Assembly: GCA_023402845.1 (NCBI GenBank)
Contig: JAEYFP010000057.1
Coordinates: 1-12,013, forward strand
Reading direction: 5' to 3'
Length of the DNA: 12,013 bases
From: Bacillota bacterium
GTDB lineage: Bacteria > Bacillota > Clostridia > Lachnospirales > Lachnospiraceae
Shown here: piece after piece, positions 1 through 6,675 of the stretch
Position numbering within the stretch: position 1 is the first letter of the stretch
How the letters are laid out: each line of letters begins with the position of its first letter
Program-made: the position numbers and the translations under genes
The notes under the pieces: generated by a model
Told to the model about the DNA's origin: nothing
The model's input: only the letters and a program-made list of their open reading frames with translations
The model's database searches: none

Positions 1-46
1 ATACGTATCCATGTCTGACTATTATCTGAAAATCTGTGAAAACTAA
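1..46 (+). CDS. ltrA: Group II intron maturase/reverse transcriptase, C-terminal end only
   Basis: Only the last 14 codons are inside the window (reading frame from base 2), ending YVSMSDYYLKICEN and a TAA stop at 44-46. The G/YxSMSDYY-type ending just before domain V is typical of intron-encoded reverse transcriptase/maturases, which help the intron RNA fold and copy it into new DNA sites. The identification rests on the position directly upstream of a recognisable domain V/VI pair more than on the short peptide. Whether the full protein is intact cannot be judged here. Confidence 0.75.
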   Translation, partial: YVSMSDYYLKICEN

Positions 47-126
47 AGAACCGCCGTATACCGAACGGTACGTACGTGCGGTGTGGGAGGTCGGCTAATC
101 AATTAATGGTTAGACACCTACCCGAT
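1..126 (+). mobile_element. Group II intron, 3' end (class-C-like), partial
   Basis: This is the 3' terminus of a self-splicing retroelement whose body lies left of the window. After the maturase stop comes a domain V hairpin at about 50-82: ACCGC (50-54) pairs with GCGGT (78-82), CGTA (55-58) with TACG (73-76), and TACC (59-62) with GGTA (67-70). It is capped by a GAAC tetraloop and has a two-base CG bulge (71-72). Domain VI follows, with CTAATC (95-100) pairing to GGTTAG (108-113), then a tail ending CTACCCGAT, which resembles the 3' splice end I associate with bacterial class C introns. I place the 3' boundary at 126. T77 is an extra unpaired base on the 3' side of domain V, which is odd for such a conserved helix. 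Class C introns usually insert behind intrinsic terminators, which would lie outside the window. Confidence 0.85.
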
Positions 127-139
127 ACATAATCCTGTT

Positions 140-1240
140 TTATTTACAGAAGAAAGCCAATAGCTGTTTTCCGTATTCCGCCATAATACTCGAGGGCAAG
201 GCAGATACATCCTGATATTCGAAAAAATGATGTTTTGTTTTGTATTCCTCCCGAAAGCTTGGAGTGACCAATTCGGAAAACTGCGGAAGAAAAATTCCCT
301 GATGCCTTGTATAGCAGGTTTCTTTTTTCGCATTGACGCGGTAGTTCTTATCAACAGACATCGCGACACTTTTATGGATGCAGGAATCTTCGGCGGGCAG
401 ATAGTAATAGTCCTTGTAGTTGACATAAAAAAGCTTCAGTTCTCCTTTGTAAAGCGGAATGCGGAATGTCATCTGCTGTTTGATATCACAGGCAAGAAAC
501 AAATGTTCCTTATAAGACGAAAACGGACGCGGGATATCGCCGGAAAAGGAATAGGATAGTAATACCTCGGACTGTGACTCACCCATATAATCCGTATAGG
601 TGTTTTGCTTGGCCTCTAGAAAGGTGAGGGGTGTTTGTACAAGCTCCAGATAGTATAATGCAGAGAGCAGCTTTGTCATACCGGTCAAATCCTCTTGGTT
701 GTGCAGAAGCAGCAGTGCCAGCAGCCGTTCGTCCTTTAAGGAGGCATATTCCTGATAAACCGGAATCAGCTGTCCGCCGTCAAATTCGTCCTTTCGCACG
801 ATCTGCAAAAAGTCCTCAACGGCTTTCTGACGCAGAGATGTTAAGGACAGCAGCTTTTTAACCGGCTTTAGAAGCTGGTAAATGTCAATACCGCGAAATG
901 CATCGAGCGGATTTCTAAGATGAAACTGCTCCGCCTTTCTCGCAAGATACGGGAGGTCAAACTGTTTGCCATTATAGTGAAGCAGACAGGTAAAACTTTT
1001 GGCAAAATCAAAAAAATCCGACAGGATTGCATGTTCCTCAGAAAGCGTATCGGCAAACCACTGAATTGTGTGCAGCACACTTTTCTGATAAAAGGCGCAG
1101 CCGATTAAATAAAGCCCTGAGGTTTTTGGAGAAAGTCCGGTCGTTTCAATATCAATGAATAGTATTTCTTCGATGGGTGCGAACTGCCAAATTGGGTAAA
1201 TAGGGCTTGTATTTTCATAAGTTTGTCGTATTATCTGCAT
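140..1240 (-). CDS. yprB: RNase H-like / DEDD exonuclease-fold protein, YprB family
   Basis: A 366-residue protein of the ribonuclease H-like type (PF13482), as in Bacillus YprB. The exonuclease I signature DIETTG places acidic residues at D30 and E32. HYNGKQFDLPYL supplies D95, and HNQEDLTGM supplies H180 and D184, matching the third DEDDh motif. A further aspartate (D119) lies in GIDIYQLLKP. These residues would bind two metal ions for 3'-5' cleavage of nucleic acid; the natural substrate of the family is not established as far as I know. The C-terminal third (about 205-366) has no motif I recognise. The start ATG is preceded by GGAGG at about 8 bases. It is slightly shorter than the roughly 410 residues I recall for the Bacillus protein. 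The gene ends 13 bases from a group II intron, so its terminator may have been displaced. It is divergent from the PF06541 gene. Confidence 0.82.
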   Translation of the reverse strand: MQIIRQTYENTSPIYPIWQFAPIEEILFIDIETTGLSPKTSGLYLIGCAFYQKSVLHTIQWFADTLSEEHAILSDFFDFAKSFTCLLHYNGKQFDLPYLARKAEQFHLRNPLDAFRGIDIYQLLKPVKKLLSLTSLRQKAVEDFLQIVRKDEFDGGQLIPVYQEYASLKDERLLALLLLHNQEDLTGMTKLLSALYYLELVQTPLTFLEAKQNTYTDYMGESQSEVLLSYSFSGDIPRPFSSYKEHLFLACDIKQQMTFRIPLYKGELKLFYVNYKDYYYLPAEDSCIHKSVAMSVDKNYRVNAKKETCYTRHQGIFLPQFSELVTPSFREEYKTKHHFFEYQDVSALPSSIMAEYGKQLLAFFCK

Positions 1241-1286
1241 AAAATTCCTCCAGTGACGGCTGTTTTTGCCGTGCGGTGCTAGTTTC

Positions 1287-1314
1287 AGTATAGCTCATCT
1301 CAGGGAAAAAACAA
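1287..1314 (-). promoter_or_regulatory. Candidate promoter of the yprB-like gene
   Basis: Read on the minus strand, TTGTTT (1309-1314) and TATACT (1287-1292) are separated by 16 bases and lie about 47 bases upstream of the ATG. The -10 has one mismatch to the vegetative consensus and the -35 is moderate. This is the best sigma-A-like match in the 140-base divergent gap. Confidence 0.5.
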
Positions 1315-1382
1315 ATAATTAATATGAAATAGTGGCATTTTATGTTGAAATTTAGTATAGTAAGGTTGTATGGGGAAGGGTG

Positions 1383-2351
1383 ATGAACACAGTGTGGAAT
1401 TTCAAAATATTGGGTGTTTCTTTTTATCTGATTGCCAATTATTTGATACTATACAGTTTTCTTGGATGGCTATGGGAAAGCAGTTATGTTTCGGTACTTG
1501 AAAAAAAGCTCGTAAACCGCGGCTTTGTGACGGGTCCCGTCTGTACGATTTATGGTGTCGGGGCGCTTTCCGTATATTTAATTCTGCGTCCGCTTGCGGG
1601 ACGTTGGGTGCTTCTGTTTTTCAGCGGTATTATTTTTGCAACGATGCTTGAATATGTGACGGCGGTCGTGATGGAAATGCTGTTTCATACGAGCTGGTGG
1701 GATTATACAGATCAGCGGTTTAATTATAAAGGGCGTATCTGCTTAAGCAGTTCTCTTGCATGGGGCGCAGCGACACTGTTGTTGTTTGCCGTCCTGCAGC
1801 CTTTCATGACATTCGTCGTAGGTCTTTATCCTATTTTTATCGGTAAAATATTTGTCTGTTCAGCTGCTGTTTTATATATTATTGATTTTATATTTGCTGC
1901 AATTGCAGCGGTCGATCTATCCAAGCAACTTGAGAAAATGGACATGCTGCTTGAAGAGATTTCTGATTATCTGAAAAATTCTCGTGTCTATACGACGGGA
2001 GAGGAGCTTTTCAGCCGAGTGGATGCGTTTCGTGCTAAGGTGCAGGGAATTAATTATTACAAGAGGTATTCAAAAAGGCTGGAGGTTAGGCAGGCAGTCT
2101 GGAATGAGCGCTTGGAGCAGTTGGGATTAATGGATGTCAAGGATGAAATTGTTGATAAAATCAAAGGCTTTTCCGAGATTTTTGATACCTCCATCGTTAA
2201 AAGCCGTTTTTTGCAGAATCGTATTTTAAATGCCTATCCGCATCTAAAATCAAAAGCAAGAATTACAAAGGAACGTCTGGCATTAAAGCTGTTAAAGAAT
2301 CGGCGGGACGATCAAAAAGAATATGAGATAGAGAATGAGATGGAAAAGTAA
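1383..2351 (+). CDS. PF06541-type multi-pass membrane protein (putative ABC transporter permease, CmpB-like)
   Basis: An integral membrane protein of the family called putative ABC-transporter type IV. Conserved family blocks are visible near the start: YSFLGWLWESSYVS, then KKLVNRGFVTGPVCTIYGVG, then LEYVTAVVMEMLFHTSWWDY, then NYKGRICLSSSLAWG. Five or six hydrophobic segments occupy roughly residues 10-180. The remaining 140 residues are soluble, charged and partly helical, probably cytoplasmic. No ATPase partner is encoded nearby, so the transporter label is only a family name and the function is unknown. I chose ATG at 1383 because GGGG at 1372-1375 sits 7 bases upstream; GTG at 1380 is an in-frame alternative adding one residue. 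The best -10-like words (TATAGT at 1356-1361, or TTGAAA at 1345 with a poor -10) leave almost no leader, so the promoter is uncertain. The gene ends 63 bases before rnfC on the same strand and could be cotranscribed with it. Confidence 0.8.
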   Translation: MNTVWNFKILGVSFYLIANYLILYSFLGWLWESSYVSVLEKKLVNRGFVTGPVCTIYGVGALSVYLILRPLAGRWVLLFFSGIIFATMLEYVTAVVMEMLFHTSWWDYTDQRFNYKGRICLSSSLAWGAATLLLFAVLQPFMTFVVGLYPIFIGKIFVCSAAVLYIIDFIFAAIAAVDLSKQLEKMDMLLEEISDYLKNSRVYTTGEELFSRVDAFRAKVQGINYYKRYSKRLEVRQAVWNERLEQLGLMDVKDEIVDKIKGFSEIFDTSIVKSRFLQNRILNAYPHLKSKARITKERLALKLLKNRRDDQKEYEIENEMEK

Positions 2352-2370
2352 AAAGAATAGCAGTCTGATA

Positions 2371-2388
2371 CAGCATGGGACCGTGCTG
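2371..2388 (+). other. Small hairpin between the PF06541 gene and rnfC
   Basis: CAGCATG and CGTGCTG form a seven-base-pair stem (one T-G wobble) around a GGAC loop. No T-run follows, only an A/T-rich stretch, so it is not a convincing terminator. It could be a processing site or partial attenuator within the leader of rnfC. I see no clear promoter in this 63-base gap, which is compatible with read-through from the upstream gene. Confidence 0.35.
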
Positions 2389-2414
2389 AATAAATAATAG
2401 AGAAGGGAAATTGT

Positions 2415-3731
2415 ATGGCACTATTTACATTCAAGGGTGGTATTCATCCGTATGATGGAAAAGAGTTATCAAGGGACAAGCCGATCAAAGAGATCTTGCC
2501 TGTCGGAGAAATGGTATATCCGCTTTCTCAGCATATCGGGGCACCTGCCAAGCCGGTTGTTTCGGTTGGCGACCATGTCGTTGCCGGACAAAAAATCGCG
2601 GAGGCGGATGGATATATTTCTGCGCCGGTCTACTCATCGGTGTCGGGTACCGTCAAGGGGATTGAGAAGAGACGGATCGTAACCGGTGACAGTATGACCT
2701 CAATTATCATTGATAACGATAATTTGTTTGAGACAGGGCCGATGCTTCCCATCAAGCCGATTACAGAGATGACGAAAGAAGATGTAATAGAAATTGTTAA
2801 GGAAGCCGGCATCGTCGGCATGGGCGGCGCAGGTTTTCCGACACATGTCAAGCTTTCACCGAAAGATCCCGATAAAATTTATTATGTGATTGCCAATTGT
2901 GCGGAATGCGAGCCATATTTGACTTCCGATTACAGACGGATGTTGGAGGAGCCGGAGAAACTTGTGGCCGGACTGAAAATCATTCTTTGCTTATTTGAAC
3001 ATGCCAAGGGTATTCTTGCGGTAGAGGACAACAAACCGGATTGCATCAGAAGGCTCAAGGATCTCGTTATTGACGAGCCGCGCATCAGCGTTAGGGTATT
3101 AAGTACAAAATACCCGCAGGGTGCCGAACGGCAATTGATTTATGCGACGACAAGGCGTGCGATTAATTCCTCGATGCTTCCCGCTGACGCAGGCTGCATA
3201 GTAAACAATGTGGACACAATTGTTGCTGTCTATCATGCGGTCATCGAAGGAATTCCTTTGCTGCATCGTATTGTGACAGTGACAGGCGATGCGATCCGTT
3301 CTCCTCAAAATTTCCTTGTACGAATCGGGACGAGCTATGCGCAGTTGATTGAAGAGGCAGGCGGTTTTAAGAAGACACCGGAAAAAATTATATCGGGCGG
3401 CCCGATGATGGGCTTTGGCATTTTTGATGTGAACGTGCCGACGACAAAAACTTCTTCAGCGCTGCTGTGTATGACGACAGATGAGGTGGCAAAATGGAAA
3501 CCTACACACTGTATCAATTGCGGACTCTGCGTGGAGGTATGCCCGGGCAGGATTCTTCCTGCAAGAATTGCCGACTTTGCGGAGCATTATGATGAAGAAA
3601 AATTCATGCGCTACAATGGCATGGAATGCTGCGAATGCGGCTGCTGCAGTTATATTTGCCCGGCTAAAAGGCATCTGGCACAGAGCATTAAATCGATGAG
3701 AAGAATGATTCTTGTAAATAAAAAGAAATAG
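2415..3731 (+). CDS. rnfC: RnfC, NADH-side Fe-S subunit of the Rnf complex
   Basis: A peripheral cytoplasmic subunit of ferredoxin:NAD+ oxidoreductase; it exchanges electrons with NAD(H). The 438 residues show the RnfC N-terminal barrel-sandwich region (about 1-100, beginning TFKGGIHP). A glycine-rich nucleotide site, GMGGAGFPTHVK, follows at 135-146, then the conserved block NCAECEPYLTSDYRRM (161-176) and an SLBB-like region near 285-330. Two 4Fe-4S sites end the protein: C366-x2-C369-x2-C372-x3-C376 and C405-x2-C408-x2-C411-x3-C415. The length fits the short clostridial form, which lacks the long C-terminal extension of gamma-proteobacterial RnfC. The start is ATG with GAAGGGA about 7 bases upstream. 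It heads a six-gene operon, 28 bases ahead of the proposed rnfD start. Confidence 0.97.
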   Translation: MALFTFKGGIHPYDGKELSRDKPIKEILPVGEMVYPLSQHIGAPAKPVVSVGDHVVAGQKIAEADGYISAPVYSSVSGTVKGIEKRRIVTGDSMTSIIIDNDNLFETGPMLPIKPITEMTKEDVIEIVKEAGIVGMGGAGFPTHVKLSPKDPDKIYYVIANCAECEPYLTSDYRRMLEEPEKLVAGLKIILCLFEHAKGILAVEDNKPDCIRRLKDLVIDEPRISVRVLSTKYPQGAERQLIYATTRRAINSSMLPADAGCIVNNVDTIVAVYHAVIEGIPLLHRIVTVTGDAIRSPQNFLVRIGTSYAQLIEEAGGFKKTPEKIISGGPMMGFGIFDVNVPTTKTSSALLCMTTDEVAKWKPTHCINCGLCVEVCPGRILPARIADFAEHYDEEKFMRYNGMECCECGCCSYICPAKRHLAQSIKSMRRMILVNKKK

Positions 3732-3759
3732 AGAACGGGGAAGAAAAGAGGTGTTGATT

Positions 3760-4689
3760 TTGAGTGAGTTGATGAATGTATCTTCCGCACCGCACATCAG
3801 GAGCAAATTGTCGACAAGCAAGCTCATGTTTGCTGTCATTATCGCATTGCTGCCGGCATCCGTCTTCGGTATTTATAATTTCGGATATCGTGCGGCGGTT
3901 CTTATAGCGGTCTGCATTGCCACCTGTGTGCTGACCGAGCTGATTTATGAAAAGCTGATGAAGCTGCCGGTTACAATAGGGGATTTAAGCGCAGTCGTGA
4001 CCGGTCTGCTGCTCGCCTTGAACCTGCCGCCCGCGCTGCCTTGGTGGATCGCCGTAATCGGAGGAATATTTGCAATTTTAGTCGTAAAAATGCTGTTTGG
4101 CGGTATCGGACAAAATTTTATGAATCCGGCGCTCGGAGCCAGATGTTTTTTAATGATCTGTTTTACGGCACGAATGACGAACTTTACTTATGACGGAGTT
4201 ACGGCAGCGACGCCGCTCGCCCAATTAAAGGCCGGCACTTCGGTGAATACATGGAATATGGTGATCGGCAAAATACCGGGAACGATCGGAGAAACCTCCG
4301 TCATAGCGATCATGGCCGGTGCTGTTTTTCTTATGCTCGTCGGTGTGATCGATTTAAAAATACCAGGCACTTACCTTGTGACCTTTGTGATTTTCCTCGG
4401 CCTGTTTGGCGGATATGGATGGAATTCTTATTATCTTACGGCACAGCTTGCCGGAGGCGGTTTGATGCTGGGGGCTTTTTTCATGGCCACGGATTATGTG
4501 ACGTCCCCGATTACCGGGAAAGGAAAAATCCTATACGGGATACTGCTCGGCATTGTAACCGGCATTTTTCGGGTATTTGCAAGCTCGGCGGAGGGCGTTT
4601 CCTATGCGATCATTTTCTGTAATCTGCTGGTGCCGCTGATTGATCGGGCGACGCTTCCAAGATGCTTCGGTAAAGGAGGCGAAATCTGA
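3760..4689 (+). CDS. rnfD: RnfD, membrane subunit with covalent FMN
   Basis: An integral membrane subunit of Rnf, homologous to NqrB, that carries a phosphoester-linked FMN and probably also binds riboflavin. With the start chosen here it has 309 residues and about nine or ten hydrophobic helices. The flavinylation motif appears as DGVTAATP, with T151 the expected FMN acceptor (Dxx[ST]xAT pattern, alanine in place of the usual glycine). Conserved QNFMNPALGAR and FMATDYVTSP blocks are present. I chose TTG at 3760 because GAGGTG (3748-3753), a perfect match to the 16S tail, sits 6 bases upstream and the resulting MSELMNVSSAPH resembles other clostridial RnfD N-termini. A GTG at 3751 would lie inside that ribosome binding site. 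The stop TGA overlaps the rnfG ATG by one base, implying translational coupling. Confidence 0.95.
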   Translation: MSELMNVSSAPHIRSKLSTSKLMFAVIIALLPASVFGIYNFGYRAAVLIAVCIATCVLTELIYEKLMKLPVTIGDLSAVVTGLLLALNLPPALPWWIAVIGGIFAILVVKMLFGGIGQNFMNPALGARCFLMICFTARMTNFTYDGVTAATPLAQLKAGTSVNTWNMVIGKIPGTIGETSVIAIMAGAVFLMLVGVIDLKIPGTYLVTFVIFLGLFGGYGWNSYYLTAQLAGGGLMLGAFFMATDYVTSPITGKGKILYGILLGIVTGIFRVFASSAEGVSYAIIFCNLLVPLIDRATLPRCFGKGGEI

Positions 4690-5324
4690 TGAACAAAATG
4701 ATAAAGGATATTTTGATATTGACAGGAATCACCGTAATTGCCGGATTGCTGCTTGGGTTTTTTTATAATTTTACAAGAGGACCGATCAGTGCACAGCAGG
4801 AAAAGATAAAGCAGGAAGCTTATTTGCGCGTGTTTCCGGAAGCTGCGTCCATTGAAACGGATGCTCTGCTTGAGGAGGAACTGGCATCGGAGCATAATTA
4901 TCTGATTGAAGCCGGTTATGAGCAGGAACGTATTGACGAAGTAATGATTGCAAAGGATGCTTCGGGCAATGTGCTCGGCTATGTGCTGACGGTTACGACG
5001 AAGGAGGGCTATGCCGGTGACATTACAATTTCCGCAGGTATCACAAAAGAGGGAACAATAACAGGGCTGGAGATATTAAGTATCAATGAAACTGCTGGAC
5101 TCGGCATGATGGCCGATACGGATGAATTCAAAAACCAGTTTGCAGGCAGAACCGTAGCAAAATTTTCTTATACAAAAACAGGAGCGGCTGCCGATTATGA
5201 GATCGATGCGCTCAGCGGAGCCACCATTACGACGAATGCGATGGTGAATGCAGTGGATGCGGGTCTCGCCTTCTTTGAAGCAGCCCGGCTGAATGATCAA
5301 TACGGAGGTGGGACAAATGAATAA
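4689..5324 (+). CDS. rnfG: RnfG, FMN-binding subunit
   Basis: A single-pass membrane protein (helix about 7-25) with an extracytoplasmic FMN-binding domain, homologous to NqrC. The 211-residue sequence has the family features GYAGDITISAGI near 107-118, ETAGLGM at 134-140, and the flavinylation motif DALSGATITT at 173-182. T179 is the expected residue esterified to FMN by an ApbE-type transferase. It relays electrons between RnfD and the other redox subunits. ATG 4689 overlaps the rnfD stop and has a near-ideal AAAGGAGG at 4672-4679. Its 3' end overlaps the rnfE start by 8 bases. Residues 27-90 are acidic and poorly conserved, as is usual for this linker. Confidence 0.96.
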   Translation: MNKMIKDILILTGITVIAGLLLGFFYNFTRGPISAQQEKIKQEAYLRVFPEAASIETDALLEEELASEHNYLIEAGYEQERIDEVMIAKDASGNVLGYVLTVTTKEGYAGDITISAGITKEGTITGLEILSINETAGLGMMADTDEFKNQFAGRTVAKFSYTKTGAAADYEIDALSGATITTNAMVNAVDAGLAFFEAARLNDQYGGGTNE

Positions 5325-6084
5325 AGTGCTTGAACGGGTCCATAACGGACTGATCAAAGAGAATCCGACATTTGTGCTGATACTCGGTATGTGTCCGACG
5401 CTTGCAGTGACGACTTCCGCAGTAAATGGGCTGGGCATGGGGCTGACAACAACCGTCGTCCTTATTATGTCTAACTTCCTGATCTCCCTGCTGCGCAAGG
5501 TCATTCCGGATGGCGTGAGAATCCCGGCGTTTATCGTTATCATCGCCACATTTGTGACGGTCATACAACTTCTTTTGGAGGGGTATCTGCCTTTTCTTTA
5601 TGATGCGCTAGGCATTTATATTCCGCTGATTGTCGTAAACTGCATTATTCTTGGAAGAGCGGAGGCTTATGCTTCTAAAAATAACGTGCTGCTGTCTGCC
5701 TTTGACGGTCTTGGCATGGGGCTTGGCTTTACACTTGGCCTGACGCTGATCGGTGTTGTCAGAGAACTGCTTGGTGCCGGTACGGTTTTTGGAATGCAAA
5801 TTATGCCTGCATCCTACGAACCGCTGACAATTTTCATTATGGCACCAGGTGCATTCCTGGTGCTGGCGACGCTGATTGCCATACAGAACAAAATTAAGCT
5901 TCGTGCCGGAAAAGATACCGGCAAGACCGGAAATTGTGATGAACTTTGTGAAATGTGTTCTAATACCGGCTGCGCAGGAAAGGTTTTCGGAGTGACAAAT
6001 GAGAAAGAAAATCAAAAAAGGACATCGGAAAAGAAACAGAAATTAAAAGTCGAAAGAACAGACGGCGAGGAAGGGGAGGAATAG
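5317..6084 (+). CDS. rnfE: RnfE, membrane subunit with a cysteine-rich C-terminal tail
   Basis: An integral membrane subunit of Rnf (NqrD homologue), 255 residues. RnfA and RnfE form an inverted-topology pair, each giving two cysteines to a shared intramembrane 2Fe-2S centre. Here these are C26 (LILGMCPTLAVT) and C109 (IVVNCIILGRAEA). About six helices end near residue 190. The remaining 65 residues form a polar tail containing C207-x3-C211-x2-C214-x4-C219, then a Lys/Glu-rich stretch ending EEGEE; the basic proteobacterial RnfE/NqrD core has no such tail. I chose ATG 5317 because GGAGGTG lies at 5304-5310 with 6-base spacing; an upstream in-frame ATG at 5293 lacks this and would extend the overlap with rnfG. 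The last codons double as the rnfA ribosome binding site. Confidence 0.95.
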   Translation: MNKVLERVHNGLIKENPTFVLILGMCPTLAVTTSAVNGLGMGLTTTVVLIMSNFLISLLRKVIPDGVRIPAFIVIIATFVTVIQLLLEGYLPFLYDALGIYIPLIVVNCIILGRAEAYASKNNVLLSAFDGLGMGLGFTLGLTLIGVVRELLGAGTVFGMQIMPASYEPLTIFIMAPGAFLVLATLIAIQNKIKLRAGKDTGKTGNCDELCEMCSNTGCAGKVFGVTNEKENQKRTSEKKQKLKVERTDGEEGEE

Positions 6085-6087
6085 CAA

Positions 6088-6663
6088 ATGGGTGAATTAT
6101 TAGCGATTGCAATCGGCTCCGCATTGATTAACAATGTTGTTCTAAGCCAGTTTTTGGGTATTTGTCCGTTCCTCGGTGTCTCAAAAAAAATTAAGACTGC
6201 GGCCGGAATGGGAACAGCAGTTGTATTCGTCATTACGCTTTCCTCCGCCGTGACAGGTGTCATTTATCAATTTTTGTTAGTACCTGCGAATATTACCTAT
6301 TTGCAGACGATTGTATTTATTCTTGTGATTGCTGCACTTGTACAGTTTGTGGAAATGTTCTTAAAGAAACAAATGAAAGGCCTCTATCAGGCATTGGGTG
6401 TGTATTTGCCATTAATAACAACAAACTGTGCAGTGCTTGGTGTGGCCTTGACAAATGTACAGAAAAATTACAGTATTCTGGAGGGCATTGTCAATGGTTT
6501 TGCCGTCGCGTTCGGGTTTCTCGTCTCTATAGTGATTATGGCGGGACTGAGAGAAAGTATGGAATATAATGATATACCCAAATCCTTTCGGGGAATGCCG
6601 ATTGTTTTGATTACGGCAGGTCTTATGGCGATCGCATTTTTTGGGTTTTCAGGCTTGAAATAG
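6088..6663 (+). CDS. rnfA: RnfA, membrane subunit
   Basis: The 191-residue partner of RnfE (NqrE homologue), with six hydrophobic helices and almost no soluble part. C26 (SQFLGICPFLGVSK) and C114 (TTNCAVLGVAL) are the expected ligands of the 2Fe-2S cluster that moves electrons across the membrane. The N-terminal NNVVLSQFLGICPFLG block is typical of the family. ATG 6088 starts 3 bases after the rnfE stop, with GGGGAGGA at 6073-6080 located inside the end of rnfE, so translation of the two is probably coupled. The length is normal for the family (about 190). Confidence 0.97.
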   Translation: MGELLAIAIGSALINNVVLSQFLGICPFLGVSKKIKTAAGMGTAVVFVITLSSAVTGVIYQFLLVPANITYLQTIVFILVIAALVQFVEMFLKKQMKGLYQALGVYLPLITTNCAVLGVALTNVQKNYSILEGIVNGFAVAFGFLVSIVIMAGLRESMEYNDIPKSFRGMPIVLITAGLMAIAFFGFSGLK

Positions 6664-6675
6664 AGAGGTGGCAGG

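Noticed and set aside
2352..2414. Terminator and independent promoter in front of rnfC
   Set aside because: The hairpin at 2371-2388 lacks a T-run, and no pair of -35/-10 boxes with acceptable spacing stands out.
3456..3839. A 127-codon minus-strand open frame across the end of rnfC and start of rnfD
   Set aside because: It is antisense to two well-recognised genes, has no recognisable domain and spans their junction. It is a shadow frame.
4251..4622. A 123-codon plus-strand open frame inside rnfD
   Set aside because: It is out of frame with a conserved membrane protein; its translation is rich in Arg, Cys and His with no domain, as shadow frames often are.
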